Shown here: positions 1 to 8,264 of the stretch, in pieces
Layout: each line of letters opens with the position of its first letter
Position numbering within the stretch: the first letter of the stretch is position 1
From: Chloroflexota bacterium
Lineage (GTDB): Bacteria; Chloroflexota; Anaerolineae; Aggregatilineales; Phototrophicaceae
Assembly (NCBI GenBank): GCA_028873975.1
Contig: JAPPMO010000118.1
Span: 1 to 37,177 of the forward strand
Length of the DNA stretch: 37,177 nt
Reading direction: 5' to 3'
Made by a program: the position numbers and the translations under genes
Notes under the pieces: model-generated
What the model was told of the DNA's origin: nothing
The model's database searches: none
What the model saw: the letters and a program-made list of their open reading frames with translations, nothing else

Positions 1-61
1 TAACTCTTTCTTATGCTTAGTCTCGGATTTTAGAAGAAATGTCGTCTGAACACCAGCGAAC

Positions 62-114
62 TCTGTGCGCTCTGCGCTCTCTGTGTTGAAAAAAATTGAT
101 GCAATTGCCCTGCG
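62..114. repeat. Right half of a family A palindromic repeat
   Basis: The stretch reads as CTCTGTG-type arm repeats, then GTTGAAAAAAA, then an end TTGATGCAATTGCCCTGCG at 96-114. The same end recurs, direct or inverted, at 13738-13756, 30201-30219, 30376-30393, 30402-30420, 33718-33737, 33967-33986, 36963-36979 and 37067-37083. The matching left half is not visible in bases 1-60. No gene is seen in 1-249 apart from a 15-codon upstream ORF. Confidence 0.7.
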
Positions 115-136
115 CGTGCTGCCTTCCATGCCTTGT

Positions 137-165
137 TTGAAATCGACCGGCCAATCAGTTACAGT
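137..165 (+). promoter_or_regulatory. Predicted sigma-70 promoter for the sulfatase gene
   Basis: TTGAAA at 137-142 (5/6 to TTGACA) is separated by exactly 17 bp from TACAGT at 160-165 (4/6 to TATAAT). The predicted start point is near 172, about 78 bases before the sulfatase ATG. The promoter begins 22 bp after the end of the upstream repeat. Position and spacing support it; no expression data are available. Confidence 0.5.
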
Positions 166-249
166 CTAAGGAATGAAGCCTGTTTTTTGGCTTGATAAAC
201 ATGGCGCGGTGCGCCTCTATTGCGAATCGAGCAGCTAACGGCATTTGAT

Positions 250-1587
250 ATGGTCGACCGGCCAAATATCCTTCTCATCCTCACCGATCAGCAAAATGCA
301 AATATGTTGAGTTGCGCCGGCAACCGCGCTGTGCGGACGCCGGCTATGGACAGCATCGCCCGTCAGGGCACGCGCTTCGAACGCGCCTACTGTATGAACC
401 CGATGTGCGTGCCCTCGCGCTTCAGTCTGTTCACTGGGCGGCGCGGCAGCGCCATCGGCCTGCTGAACAACAATGACAAACATATCAGCGAGATGCCCGC
501 CACTGTCCTCAAAAGCGCGCTGGGCTGGCAAATGCGCGGCGCTGGCTACCGGACAGCATACGGCGGCAAGACGCATTTCCCCCTCGGATTAGCTCCCGAG
601 GACTTTGGATTCGAGACCATTTCGCGCGATGACCGCGACGGCCTGGCGGAAGATTGCGCCCAATTCCTGGCTCGCGATCACAAGGAACCCTTTCTGCTGG
701 TCGCTTCTTTCATCAATCCGCATGACATCTGCCACATGGCGATCCGTGACTTCGCCGAGACGCCACATGAACGACGCTTGTCCCAACCCGGACGCATTGA
801 ATTACGGGAACTGGACGCCGCCTTGCAGCTTCCGGACCGCTTGACTGAGGAGGAATTCTTCCGCAGTGTCTGCCCTCCGCTGCCGGAGAACTTCGAAATC
901 CCGCCGGATGAAGCGGAAGCGATCCGGCTGATGCAAGCGCGCAGCCCCTTCAAACACAAGGCGCGCCAGCGCTATAGCGAGCGCGACTGGCGGATGCACC
1001 GCTGGGCTTACGCCCGCTTGACCGAGCGCGTCGACGGCCAGATCGGGAGCGTTCTGGCGGCACTGCGGGACAATCGACTCGCCGACAATACGCTTGTCGT
1101 CTTCACCAGCGATCACGGCGATATGGATGCCAGCCATCGCATGGAGCACAAAACCGCCTTTTATGAAGAAGCGGCGCGCGTGCCGCTGCTTATTGCTGGT
1201 CCCGGCCTGGCGCGTGGCGCGGTCGATGACCGGCGCCTGGTCTCAAACGGCTTGGATCTGCTGCCGACATGCCGCGCTGTCGCCGGTCTGGAGCCAGCGG
1301 CGGAATTGGAAGGGCGCAGCCTGCTGCCGCTGCTTGATGCCGCTCCCGCGGCGCTCTGGCGCGATGTCTTGCCGGTCGAAAGCGAAATGGGCCAGATGAT
1401 GATAGGACAGGATGTCAAGTATATGCGGTATTATCAAGGTGCGCGGCGGGAGCAACTCGTCGACTTGGCCGCCGATCCTGGCGAAATGCGCAATGCCGTC
1501 GCGGACGCGGCGCAGCGCCCGCGCCTCGGGGAATTGCGCGCTGCCTTTGCGTCCCTGTTCCCCAGCGCGCATGACCCTTATGCCTGA
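250..1587 (+). CDS. Class I sulfatase (formylglycine-dependent sulfohydrolase)
   Basis: Hydrolyses a sulfate ester; the substrate is not readable, but organisation resembles choline-sulfatase/arylsulfatase enzymes. The N-terminal block RPNILLILTDQQ carries the first metal-ligand Asp. C53 lies in CVPSRFSLFTGRR, the C-x-P-x-R signature whose Cys is oxidised to formylglycine, so a maturase encoded elsewhere is needed. SDHGD near residue 290 and HKTAFYEE just after it supply further metal and substrate residues. At 445 aa it has normal family length. No signal peptide is visible, so it is probably cytoplasmic. ATG 250 is chosen because MVDRPNILLIL is a typical family start; an in-frame TTG at 220 is possible. 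A 15-codon ORF (201-248) stops one base before this ATG, which could couple translation. It precedes an oligopeptide-type importer, and the two may share a sulfated substrate (inference). Confidence 0.92.
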   Translation: MVDRPNILLILTDQQNANMLSCAGNRAVRTPAMDSIARQGTRFERAYCMNPMCVPSRFSLFTGRRGSAIGLLNNNDKHISEMPATVLKSALGWQMRGAGYRTAYGGKTHFPLGLAPEDFGFETISRDDRDGLAEDCAQFLARDHKEPFLLVASFINPHDICHMAIRDFAETPHERRLSQPGRIELRELDAALQLPDRLTEEEFFRSVCPPLPENFEIPPDEAEAIRLMQARSPFKHKARQRYSERDWRMHRWAYARLTERVDGQIGSVLAALRDNRLADNTLVVFTSDHGDMDASHRMEHKTAFYEEAARVPLLIAGPGLARGAVDDRRLVSNGLDLLPTCRAVAGLEPAAELEGRSLLPLLDAAPAALWRDVLPVESEMGQMMIGQDVKYMRYYQGARREQLVDLAADPGEMRNAVADAAQRPRLGELRAAFASLFPSAHDPYA

Positions 1588-1694
1588 AAAGGAGGTGTGG
1601 AGAAGAAGACATAACGCGACAGAAATTGCCCGTAGCTCCGCGCCGGCAATGAGCCAAATCCGAATGCTTTTTTAAGTTTATGAAAGGACAGATC

Positions 1695-3584
1695 ATGTCT
1701 CCAAATGTACTTCTGCGCTCTGTAGTCATTATAGTCTTCTTGCTAGCGCTCTCCAGCGCAATTGCCGTCGCCCAGGATATTCAGAAAGACCCGCTGATCG
1801 CCGCAGTTGAAGCGGGCGACTTGCCGCCGCTGGAAGAGCGCCTGCCCAACAACCCCCTGGTTGTCGGACCGGGCTTGCTGATGCCGGAAGCGGCGCTGCC
1901 GGATTGGGAACCAGGCCAGCACGGCGGCACGCTCCGCACGGCTTTTACCAGCGCATTCGGCTTCTCCGGCGAGATGTATGTCATGAACCTGGAGCCGATC
2001 ATCGCCGCGCCGGATATTGATGTCCAAGGCTTCTACGGCAACCTGGCGGAAAGCTTCAGCGTGAATGACGACGCCACGGTCTTCAGCTTCACCTTGCGCG
2101 CGGGCGTCAAGTGGTCGGACGGCACAGCGCTCACGACGGCGGATGTCGCTTTCGTTTTCGACGATCTCTACAACAACGCGGACTATGGCGCCTTCCCCAA
2201 CAAGTTCAAATCGGCCAGCGGCACGCCCGCCGAATTGACTGTGGTCGATGATTACACCTTCAGCCTCGCCTTTGATACGCCCTCGGGCGGCATCCTGCGC
2301 GACCTGGCCATCACCGGATGGACATCCTACAACGATATGATCAAGCCGTCGCGCCACCTCGCCGATTATCATCCGGACCACGCCGACGCCGATGAACTGG
2401 CGGCAAAGCTGGAAGCCGAAGGGCTCACGGCCGAGGAATGGCCCATCTTGTTCAACTCGGTCGACTGCCCGCGCTCGCACATGATGCGCGAAAAATGCAT
2501 CGGCTTCCCGCAGTTGAGTCCCTGGCTGGTCAGCGAATTGTCCGAATCCGGCACCATCATGCGCCGCAATCCTTACTACTGGAAGGTTGATACCGAAGGC
2601 AAGCAATTGCCCTACCTTGACACGCTGGTGGCGCAAGTTTTCGGCGACGGCGAAATGGTGAACCTGGGCGCCATCGCCGGCGATATCGACTTCCTCTACG
2701 GCACGCAGTACAGCAACTTCCCGCTCTACAAGGAAAATGAGGAATCCGGCGGCTACGTCACCATCCCGCTGATCTTGCATGCCGACCCGACAGCGCTCTA
2801 TATCCAGACCTGCAACAGCGACTCGGCTTATGTGGCTGTCGCCGACGATGTCCGCTTCCGCCAGGCCCTAAGCCACGCCATCGACCGCGAGGAGATCATT
2901 GATGTGATCTACCTCGGCCTGGGCAGCATCCCGACCTGGATACCGGCTGAGTTCGACCCGGACGCCGCCAATGCCCTGCTCGATGAAATGGGCATGGATC
3001 AGCGCGACGGCGACGGCTACCGCATGTCGCCGGCCGGGGAAGCCTTCACACTTTACATTGATGTGGCGCCGGTGCGCCCGGATATGATCCCGGTCGGCGA
3101 GTTGATCGTCGATCACCTGGCCACCTTCGCTGATGTCCACGCCGAATTGCGCCAGTCCGACCCCAACGTCAAGAATCAGCGCATCGCCAACAACGAATCG
3201 CAAGCCTCGATCCACTGGATTCAGACTTATCAGTGGCGGCCGGGCATGAATTCGGAATTTGCCGGCAGCTCGCAGTGGTGCGCATCCTGGCGTGAATGGC
3301 TGAATACGGGCGGCGCATCGGGCGCGGAACCGCCGGCCGAGGTCAAGCGCCTCTATGAAATCCTGGTGGCGCGCAAATCGACCCTGCCCTACTCGGAAGC
3401 AGACCTGGCGCTGGTGGATGAGCTGTTCGCGCTCCACTACGACAATGTTTGGATCCTGCCCATGATCGAAAATGTGCTCCGTCCCACCATCTTTAATGCC
3501 GACTTCGGCAATATCGCCATTGGCGGGACGCAGATGGGCGCCTCCCGCGCCGGCGAGCAATACTTCTACCGGACAATGCAATAG
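1695..3584 (+). CDS. ABC transporter substrate-binding protein, family 5 (peptide/oligosaccharide type)
   Basis: Extracellular receptor of the importer encoded directly downstream. The first 26 residues form a signal peptide (hydrophobic run 5-26, likely cleavage AVA/QD) without a lipobox cysteine. SBP_bac_5 features include the LAESFSVNDDATVFSFTLR block, GVKWSDGTALTTADVAF and RNPYYWKVD. At 629 aa it belongs to the long variants of this family. The start is decided by AAGGA at 1684-1688, six bases before ATG 1695; the upstream ATG at 1680 would contain this site inside its own coding sequence. Ligand class is uncertain: family 5 proteins bind peptides, nickel or oligosaccharides. The neighbouring sulfatase and M20 peptidase point in different directions. 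Confidence 0.9.
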   Translation: MSPNVLLRSVVIIVFLLALSSAIAVAQDIQKDPLIAAVEAGDLPPLEERLPNNPLVVGPGLLMPEAALPDWEPGQHGGTLRTAFTSAFGFSGEMYVMNLEPIIAAPDIDVQGFYGNLAESFSVNDDATVFSFTLRAGVKWSDGTALTTADVAFVFDDLYNNADYGAFPNKFKSASGTPAELTVVDDYTFSLAFDTPSGGILRDLAITGWTSYNDMIKPSRHLADYHPDHADADELAAKLEAEGLTAEEWPILFNSVDCPRSHMMREKCIGFPQLSPWLVSELSESGTIMRRNPYYWKVDTEGKQLPYLDTLVAQVFGDGEMVNLGAIAGDIDFLYGTQYSNFPLYKENEESGGYVTIPLILHADPTALYIQTCNSDSAYVAVADDVRFRQALSHAIDREEIIDVIYLGLGSIPTWIPAEFDPDAANALLDEMGMDQRDGDGYRMSPAGEAFTLYIDVAPVRPDMIPVGELIVDHLATFADVHAELRQSDPNVKNQRIANNESQASIHWIQTYQWRPGMNSEFAGSSQWCASWREWLNTGGASGAEPPAEVKRLYEILVARKSTLPYSEADLALVDELFALHYDNVWILPMIENVLRPTIFNADFGNIAIGGTQMGASRAGEQYFYRTMQ

Positions 3585-3604
3585 CCCCTTTGGCGACTGT
3601 TACG

Positions 3605-3629
3605 GAGCCGCGCCAATTTGGCGCGGCTC
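3605..3629 (+). promoter_or_regulatory. Perfect intercistronic palindrome between binding protein and permease genes
   Basis: Two perfectly complementary 12-base arms (GAGCCGCGCCAA and TTGGCGCGGCTC) flank a single T. It starts 20 bases after the stop of the binding-protein gene. There is no T-run after it, so it is a poor intrinsic terminator. A role in protecting the 3' end of the binding-protein mRNA or partly terminating transcription is more likely. Equivalent positions in the two other ABC operons also carry hairpins. Confidence 0.7.
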
Positions 3630-3682
3630 GTCCATCATTATGAATTGCGCGTCGCCGCTACGATAGCAAGACCGGAGAGACA

Positions 3683-4678
3683 GTGGGAATCTACATCGTC
3701 AAGCGCCTGCTCACTATGATTCCGCTCTGGCTCTTGCTGTCTGTCATCACGTTTTTCCTCATTGAACTGCCGCCGGGCGATGTTGTAAGCAACGAAGTGA
3801 TCGCGCTGCGGGCGCAAAACCTCGAAGTCGACGAGGTCATGATCGCGCGCATGCGCGCGCAGTGGGGCTTGGACAACGATTTTCACGTGCGCTACCTGCG
3901 CTGGATCGAAAACATCATCGTGCGCGGCGACCTGGGCAGCACGGTCGACGGGCGCGAGAATCTCGACGTCTTGCTGGAAACGCTGCCCTACACCATCGTC
4001 ATCGGCGCGTCCGCGCTGATACTGTCGCTGGGCGTCGCCATCCCGCTGGGCATATTCTCCGCCACGCATCAGTACTCCATAGCCGACTATATCATTACCT
4101 TTCTGGCTTTCGCCGGCTTGGGCGCGCCCGGCTGGCTGCTGGCGATCATAGTCGCCTGGGCGAGCTTGTACTTTCTGGACTTCGTACCGCTGGGAATCAA
4201 TTCGCTCGAATACCTCGCGGCGCCAATGAGCTGGGAAAAAGCGCTCGACACGGCGAAACATCTATGGGCGCCTATTTTTCTGACGGCATTGCCGTCTCTC
4301 GGCGCCACGATCCGCATCGTGCGCAACAATCTGCTGGATCAGCTGGGGCAGCAATATGTGGTGACCGCCCGCGCCAAGGGCTTGGAAGAGGCGAAGCTGG
4401 TGCGCAAATATCCGGTCAAGATCGCCCTCAACCCGCTGATCAGCGATTTCGGCATGTTGGTCTACGGCATCGTTGCCGGGCAGGGCTTGATCGGCATCGT
4501 GCTGGGCTTGCCGACATTGGGACCGCTTCTGCTTCATTCCTTGCTGGCGCAGGACATGATCCTGGCGGGAACTATCCTGTTGATTTACGCCACCGTCATC
4601 TGGCTCGCCACCCTGGCTTCGGATGTGCTGCTGGCATGGTTCGATCCGCGTATTCGCTTTGAAGGGACGGCGCGATGA
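3683..4678 (+). CDS. ABC transporter permease, DppB/OppB type
   Basis: Membrane subunit of the importer. The 331 aa protein starts with the GIYIVKRLLTMIPLWLLLSVITFFL segment (TM1) typical of DppB/OppB proteins. A periplasm-facing loop with LRAQWGLD-like residues follows (here MRAQWGLDNDFHVRYLRWI, 57-75), then about five more membrane segments. The ATPase-contacting EAA loop is at about 225-245 (VTARAKGLEEAKLVRKYPVK). Start is GTG 3683, preceded by GGAG at 3674-3677 with five bases between. The stop overlaps the next gene by four bases (ATGA), indicating translational coupling. Confidence 0.9.
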   Translation: MGIYIVKRLLTMIPLWLLLSVITFFLIELPPGDVVSNEVIALRAQNLEVDEVMIARMRAQWGLDNDFHVRYLRWIENIIVRGDLGSTVDGRENLDVLLETLPYTIVIGASALILSLGVAIPLGIFSATHQYSIADYIITFLAFAGLGAPGWLLAIIVAWASLYFLDFVPLGINSLEYLAAPMSWEKALDTAKHLWAPIFLTALPSLGATIRIVRNNLLDQLGQQYVVTARAKGLEEAKLVRKYPVKIALNPLISDFGMLVYGIVAGQGLIGIVLGLPTLGPLLLHSLLAQDMILAGTILLIYATVIWLATLASDVLLAWFDPRIRFEGTAR

Positions 4679-5892
4679 CGGACCGGCATGACAGCCTGCT
4701 TTCGCGCCGCGAGCGCGTCCGCGCCAGATATGGTCTTGCCGAGGACGCGCTGATCGCCGGCACGGTGGACGGCGCGGGCGCGGGGGTGGTCGACGACGCC
4801 TATTATTATGCCAGCCAGTGGCAGTTGATGTGGTGGCGCTTCCGCCGCCATCGCATGGCGCTGATCTCCGTTTGCCTGCTGCTCCTGCTCTATTTCATGG
4901 CGGCTTTCGCCGAATTCATCGCGCCTTACGAGACGACCACCCGTTTCCGCCGCTATCAGCAGGCGCCGCCCTCGACAATTCACTGGTCGGATGACAACGG
5001 CTTCCGCGGTCCCTTCGTTTACGCGGTTGAGCAGCAGCGCGATCCGGTGACGCGGCGCGTTACCTTCCTGGAAAACCGAGAGAAAATCTTGCCGATTCAA
5101 TTCTTCGTCGAGACCGAACCCTACAAGCTTTGGGGCGTCTTTGAGTTGCGGCACAAATTGTTTGGCTTGGGCGAAGAAGGCGAGAAAGCGCGCGTTGGCA
5201 TCTGGCTCTTTGGTTTGGACTCGCTGGCCCGCGATGTCTTCTCGCGCACGGTCTACGGCGCTCGCATATCCCTTACCATCGGCGTGGTCAGCGTCGTGCT
5301 GACCTTCGTCCTGGGGACGCTGCTCGGCGGCATATCAGGCTATTTCGGCGGCGTCATTGACAATGTCATACAGCGCGTTATTGAGTTCCTGCGCGCCATA
5401 CCGCAGCTGCCGCTTTGGATGACGCTGGCTGCCGCCGTGCCCAAGGAATGGCCCCCGCTCAACGTCTATTTCGCCATCACCTTGATCCTGGCGCTGCTCA
5501 ACTGGGTCGGCTTGGCCAGGGTCGTGCGCGGACGCCTGCTCTCCATGCGCGAGGAAGACTACGCCCTGGCCGCCCGCTCATCCGGCGCCAGCGACCTGCG
5601 CGTCATCATCAGCCACTTGCTGCCCGGCTTCACCAGCCACTTGATCCTGTCCGTGACGCTGATGATCCCGCAGATGATCCTCTACGAAACGGCGCTCAGC
5701 TTCCTCGGTTTGGGCATGCAGCCGCCAGCGGTGAGTTGGGGCGTGCTCCTGCAAGATTTCCGCGACATCCTGGCCATCTTCCATATCCCCTGGCTGCTCA
5801 TCCCGGCCTTCTTCGTGCTGGCCACCGTGCTGCTCTTCAACTTCGTCGGCGATGGCCTGCGCGATGCCGCAGATCCCTACTCGAATATCTGA
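4675..5892 (+). CDS. ABC transporter permease, DppC/OppC type, with long extracytoplasmic insertion
   Basis: Second membrane subunit. After a cytoplasmic N-terminus of about 60 residues comes TM1 (61-83), then an extracytoplasmic stretch of about 95 residues (85-180). The conserved DppC block GLDSLARDVFSRTVYGARIS begins near 180, followed by the remaining membrane helices. The EAA loop is near 295-315 (ALAARSSGASDLRVIISHLL). The C-terminal ETALSFLGLGMQPPAVSWG is highly characteristic of the family. At 405 aa it is about 100 residues longer than standard DppC; the extra length is mainly the N-terminus and the TM1-TM2 insertion. The ATG overlaps the preceding stop. Confidence 0.9.
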   Translation: MTDRHDSLLSRRERVRARYGLAEDALIAGTVDGAGAGVVDDAYYYASQWQLMWWRFRRHRMALISVCLLLLLYFMAAFAEFIAPYETTTRFRRYQQAPPSTIHWSDDNGFRGPFVYAVEQQRDPVTRRVTFLENREKILPIQFFVETEPYKLWGVFELRHKLFGLGEEGEKARVGIWLFGLDSLARDVFSRTVYGARISLTIGVVSVVLTFVLGTLLGGISGYFGGVIDNVIQRVIEFLRAIPQLPLWMTLAAAVPKEWPPLNVYFAITLILALLNWVGLARVVRGRLLSMREEDYALAARSSGASDLRVIISHLLPGFTSHLILSVTLMIPQMILYETALSFLGLGMQPPAVSWGVLLQDFRDILAIFHIPWLLIPAFFVLATVLLFNFVGDGLRDAADPYSNI

Positions 5893-5907
5893 GGTCAGCG
5901 CCCTGGT

Positions 5908-6957
5908 ATGAACGAATCCACCGAAAACGTCCGTCTGTCCTCAGATACCTTGCTCGATGTGCGCGATCTCAAGGTGGAGTTCCGCCTGCGCGAAGGCACA
6001 GTGCGGGCGGTGAACAAAGTCAGCTTCCGCGTCCAGCGCGGCAAGACCCTCGGCATCATCGGCGAAAGCGGCAGCGGCAAATCGGTCACCGCCCAGGCGC
6101 TCATGCGGCTCACGCCGGCGCCCGGTCTGATCTCCGAGGGCGAAATCTGGTTGAGCCGCGCCGCCGGCGGCGACATCCTTGACCTGGCCGACATATCGCC
6201 CACCGGCGAACTCATCCGCGATATCCGCTGGCAGGATATTAGCATGATCTTTCAGGAGCCGATGACTTCTTTCAGCCCGGTCCATTCCATCGAAGACCAG
6301 ATTACCGAAGCCATGCTGCTGCACATCGAGCGGATCAACCGCGCCGGCGCTCGCCAGCGCGCCGTTGAACTGCTTACGCGCGTCGGCATTTCCAATGCCG
6401 AAGAACTTGTCGACGCCTTCCCCTTTCAATTCAGCGGCGGCATGCGTCAGCGAGCCATGATCGCCATGGCGCTGACCTGCAACCCGCAACTGCTGATCGC
6501 CGACGAACCGACCACTGCCCTGGATGTGACCATCGAGGCGCAGATCCTGTCGCTGATCAAAGAGATTCAGGCTGAATACCAGATGGCGGTCATCTTCATC
6601 ACGCATGACATCGCCGTCATCGGCGAGGTCTCCGACGAGGTTATCGTGATGTACCTGGGCGAGATCATGGAGCAGGGCAGCGTCGAGCAGATCTTCGAAA
6701 ATCCGCTGCATCCCTATACCCGCGCGCTCTGGCGTTCGATCCCGACGGTCGATGGCGCGCTTGAGCGCTTGCAGCCCATCGAGGGCGCCTTGCCCGACCC
6801 CTTCGACGATCATGCCGGCTGCCCCTTCTTTTCGCGCTGCGATTTGCGCATTCCCGGACTCTGCGACAAGATCCCGCCGCCGCTGGTCCAGGTCGAGAGC
6901 GGGCACGAGGTCCGCTGCATTCTATACGAAGAGGGTGAGACCCATGGAGCAGGCTGA
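5908..6957 (+). CDS. Oligopeptide-type ABC transporter ATP-binding protein, OppD/DppD type
   Basis: Cytoplasmic ATPase that powers the importer with the next gene product. Walker A GESGSGKS is at 52-59, the ABC signature FSGGMRQR at 175-182, Walker B LLIADEP from 195 with TTALD after it, and the switch His is in FITHDIAVI. The C-terminal extension with GCPFFSRCDLRIPGLC is the oligopeptide/dipeptide transporter C-terminal region. Length (349 aa) is normal. It lies 15 bases after the permease stop; a GAGG at the end of that gene is 13 bases from this ATG, so the ribosome site is weak and coupling is likely. Confidence 0.93.
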   Translation: MNESTENVRLSSDTLLDVRDLKVEFRLREGTVRAVNKVSFRVQRGKTLGIIGESGSGKSVTAQALMRLTPAPGLISEGEIWLSRAAGGDILDLADISPTGELIRDIRWQDISMIFQEPMTSFSPVHSIEDQITEAMLLHIERINRAGARQRAVELLTRVGISNAEELVDAFPFQFSGGMRQRAMIAMALTCNPQLLIADEPTTALDVTIEAQILSLIKEIQAEYQMAVIFITHDIAVIGEVSDEVIVMYLGEIMEQGSVEQIFENPLHPYTRALWRSIPTVDGALERLQPIEGALPDPFDDHAGCPFFSRCDLRIPGLCDKIPPPLVQVESGHEVRCILYEEGETHGAG

Positions 6958-7984
6958 GACGAACGCGCTTGAAACCGCGCCCGTCCTTGAGGTGCGGCAT
7001 TTGAAGAAGTACTTCCCTCTGCAGGAGAAGGGCTTGCTGCGGCGCAGCATAGGCTTGATCAAAGCCGTGGATGATGTCAGCTTCGCCGTGCGCAAGGGGG
7101 AGACGGTCGGCGTCATCGGCGAAAGCGGCTGTGGCAAGACGACTTTGGGACGCTGCGTCGCCTACCTCTACGAGAAGACAGACGGCGAAATCATCGTGCG
7201 GGGCGGCGAGCAGGTCTTTAGCCTCGATGCGCTGAACCGCGGCAACAACAGCGAATTCCGCCAGATCGTCCAGGTCATCTTTCAAGATCCCTTTTCCTCG
7301 CTCAACCCGCGCATGAGCGTCTTGCGCAGCGTCGGCGAACCGCTGCTGGTTAATGGCATCGCCAGCGGCAGCGATCTGGAAGCGCGCGTCGCCGATATCA
7401 TCCAGCGCGTGGGCCTCAGTGTCAGCCATCTGCAGCGCTTTCCCCACAGCTTTAGCGGCGGGCAGCGTCAGCGCATTTGCATCGCCCGCGCTCTGGTCAT
7501 CAACCCGCAACTGGTCGTCGCCGACGAGCCCGTGTCGGCGCTTGATGTCTCGATCCAGGCGCAGATGCTCAACCTGCTGAAAGATCTACAGGCAGAGTTC
7601 AATCTGTCTTATCTATTCATTTCCCACAGCATGAGCGTCATCCGCTATATGAGTGATCGCATTCTGGTCATGTACGCTGGCAAGATCATCGAATCCGGCT
7701 CGCGCGATGACATCCTGCGTCAACCCACCCATCCCTATACGGAAATGCTGCTCAAAGCCGTGCCCAAAGTCAGCCGGCGCCGGGGCGGCCGCTTGCAGGA
7801 CGTCAGCAGCGGCGAGCCGCCCGATTTGCTCAACTTGCCCTCGGGCTGCGTCTTTCACCCGCGCTGCCCCTACGCCAAACAACTCTGCTGGGAGGAGGTT
7901 CCGGTCTTGCGAGCACTTGATGACGGGCGTCAAGTGAGTTGCCACCTGGCGGAAGAACTGGTCCTGCAAGGCGTGTTTGATTAA
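6944..7984 (+). CDS. Oligopeptide-type ABC transporter ATP-binding protein, OppF/DppF type
   Basis: Partner ATPase of OppD. Walker A GESGCGKT is at 59-66, Q-loop VIFQDPFSSLNPRM near 111-124, signature SGGQRQR 171-177, Walker B VVADEP 191-196, and the switch His in FISHSMSVI. The DPFSSLNPRM motif is typical of OppF rather than OppD. Start ATG 6944 overlaps the previous gene by 14 bases and is preceded by GAGGG (6931-6935) eight bases away. The longer open frame upstream is only the shifted frame of the OppD C-terminus. Length is 346 aa. Confidence 0.93.
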   Translation: MEQAETNALETAPVLEVRHLKKYFPLQEKGLLRRSIGLIKAVDDVSFAVRKGETVGVIGESGCGKTTLGRCVAYLYEKTDGEIIVRGGEQVFSLDALNRGNNSEFRQIVQVIFQDPFSSLNPRMSVLRSVGEPLLVNGIASGSDLEARVADIIQRVGLSVSHLQRFPHSFSGGQRQRICIARALVINPQLVVADEPVSALDVSIQAQMLNLLKDLQAEFNLSYLFISHSMSVIRYMSDRILVMYAGKIIESGSRDDILRQPTHPYTEMLLKAVPKVSRRRGGRLQDVSSGEPPDLLNLPSGCVFHPRCPYAKQLCWEEVPVLRALDDGRQVSCHLAEELVLQGVFD

Positions 7985-7985
7985 C

Positions 7986-8004
7986 GGCGGCAAATGCGGC
8001 CGCC
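7986..8004 (+). terminator. Possible weak terminator hairpin after the opp-type operon
   Basis: GGCGGC at 7986-7991 pairs with GCCGCC at 7999-8004 across a seven-base loop, immediately after the OppF stop. No T-run follows, so Rho-independent termination would be inefficient. The rest of 8005-8220 shows nothing I can name. Confidence 0.3.
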
Positions 8005-8221
8005 AGTATGGGCGGGGCTGACAATCGCGCATGTTCGCTAATACTAACCAAGCCTTGGCGGGTTTGTTTATCTCGTGACGAATATAACTTTGTGATCTTT
8101 GAGTCGCTTATTTAATGAACCGCGATCTGCGGTAGCCGAGCAAGTTTATTATTTTGTATGAGCGCGGTAGCCCAAATTCGTTGCCGCCGAGGGGCTGTGG
8201 TGAAAAAAACCGATATTGCGC

Positions 8222-8227
8222 TATCAT
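8222..8227 (+). promoter_or_regulatory. Candidate -10 box for the M20 peptidase gene
   Basis: TATCAT, preceded by CGC as at several other starts in this window (GCTATACT, GCTATGAT, GCTATAGT). Only a weak -35 (TGGTGA, 18 bp upstream) is visible. It lies 38 bases before the ATG. Confidence 0.35.
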
Positions 8228-8264
8228 CGGGCAATCCTTTACCTCCACCCAGAAAGGCCAAACC

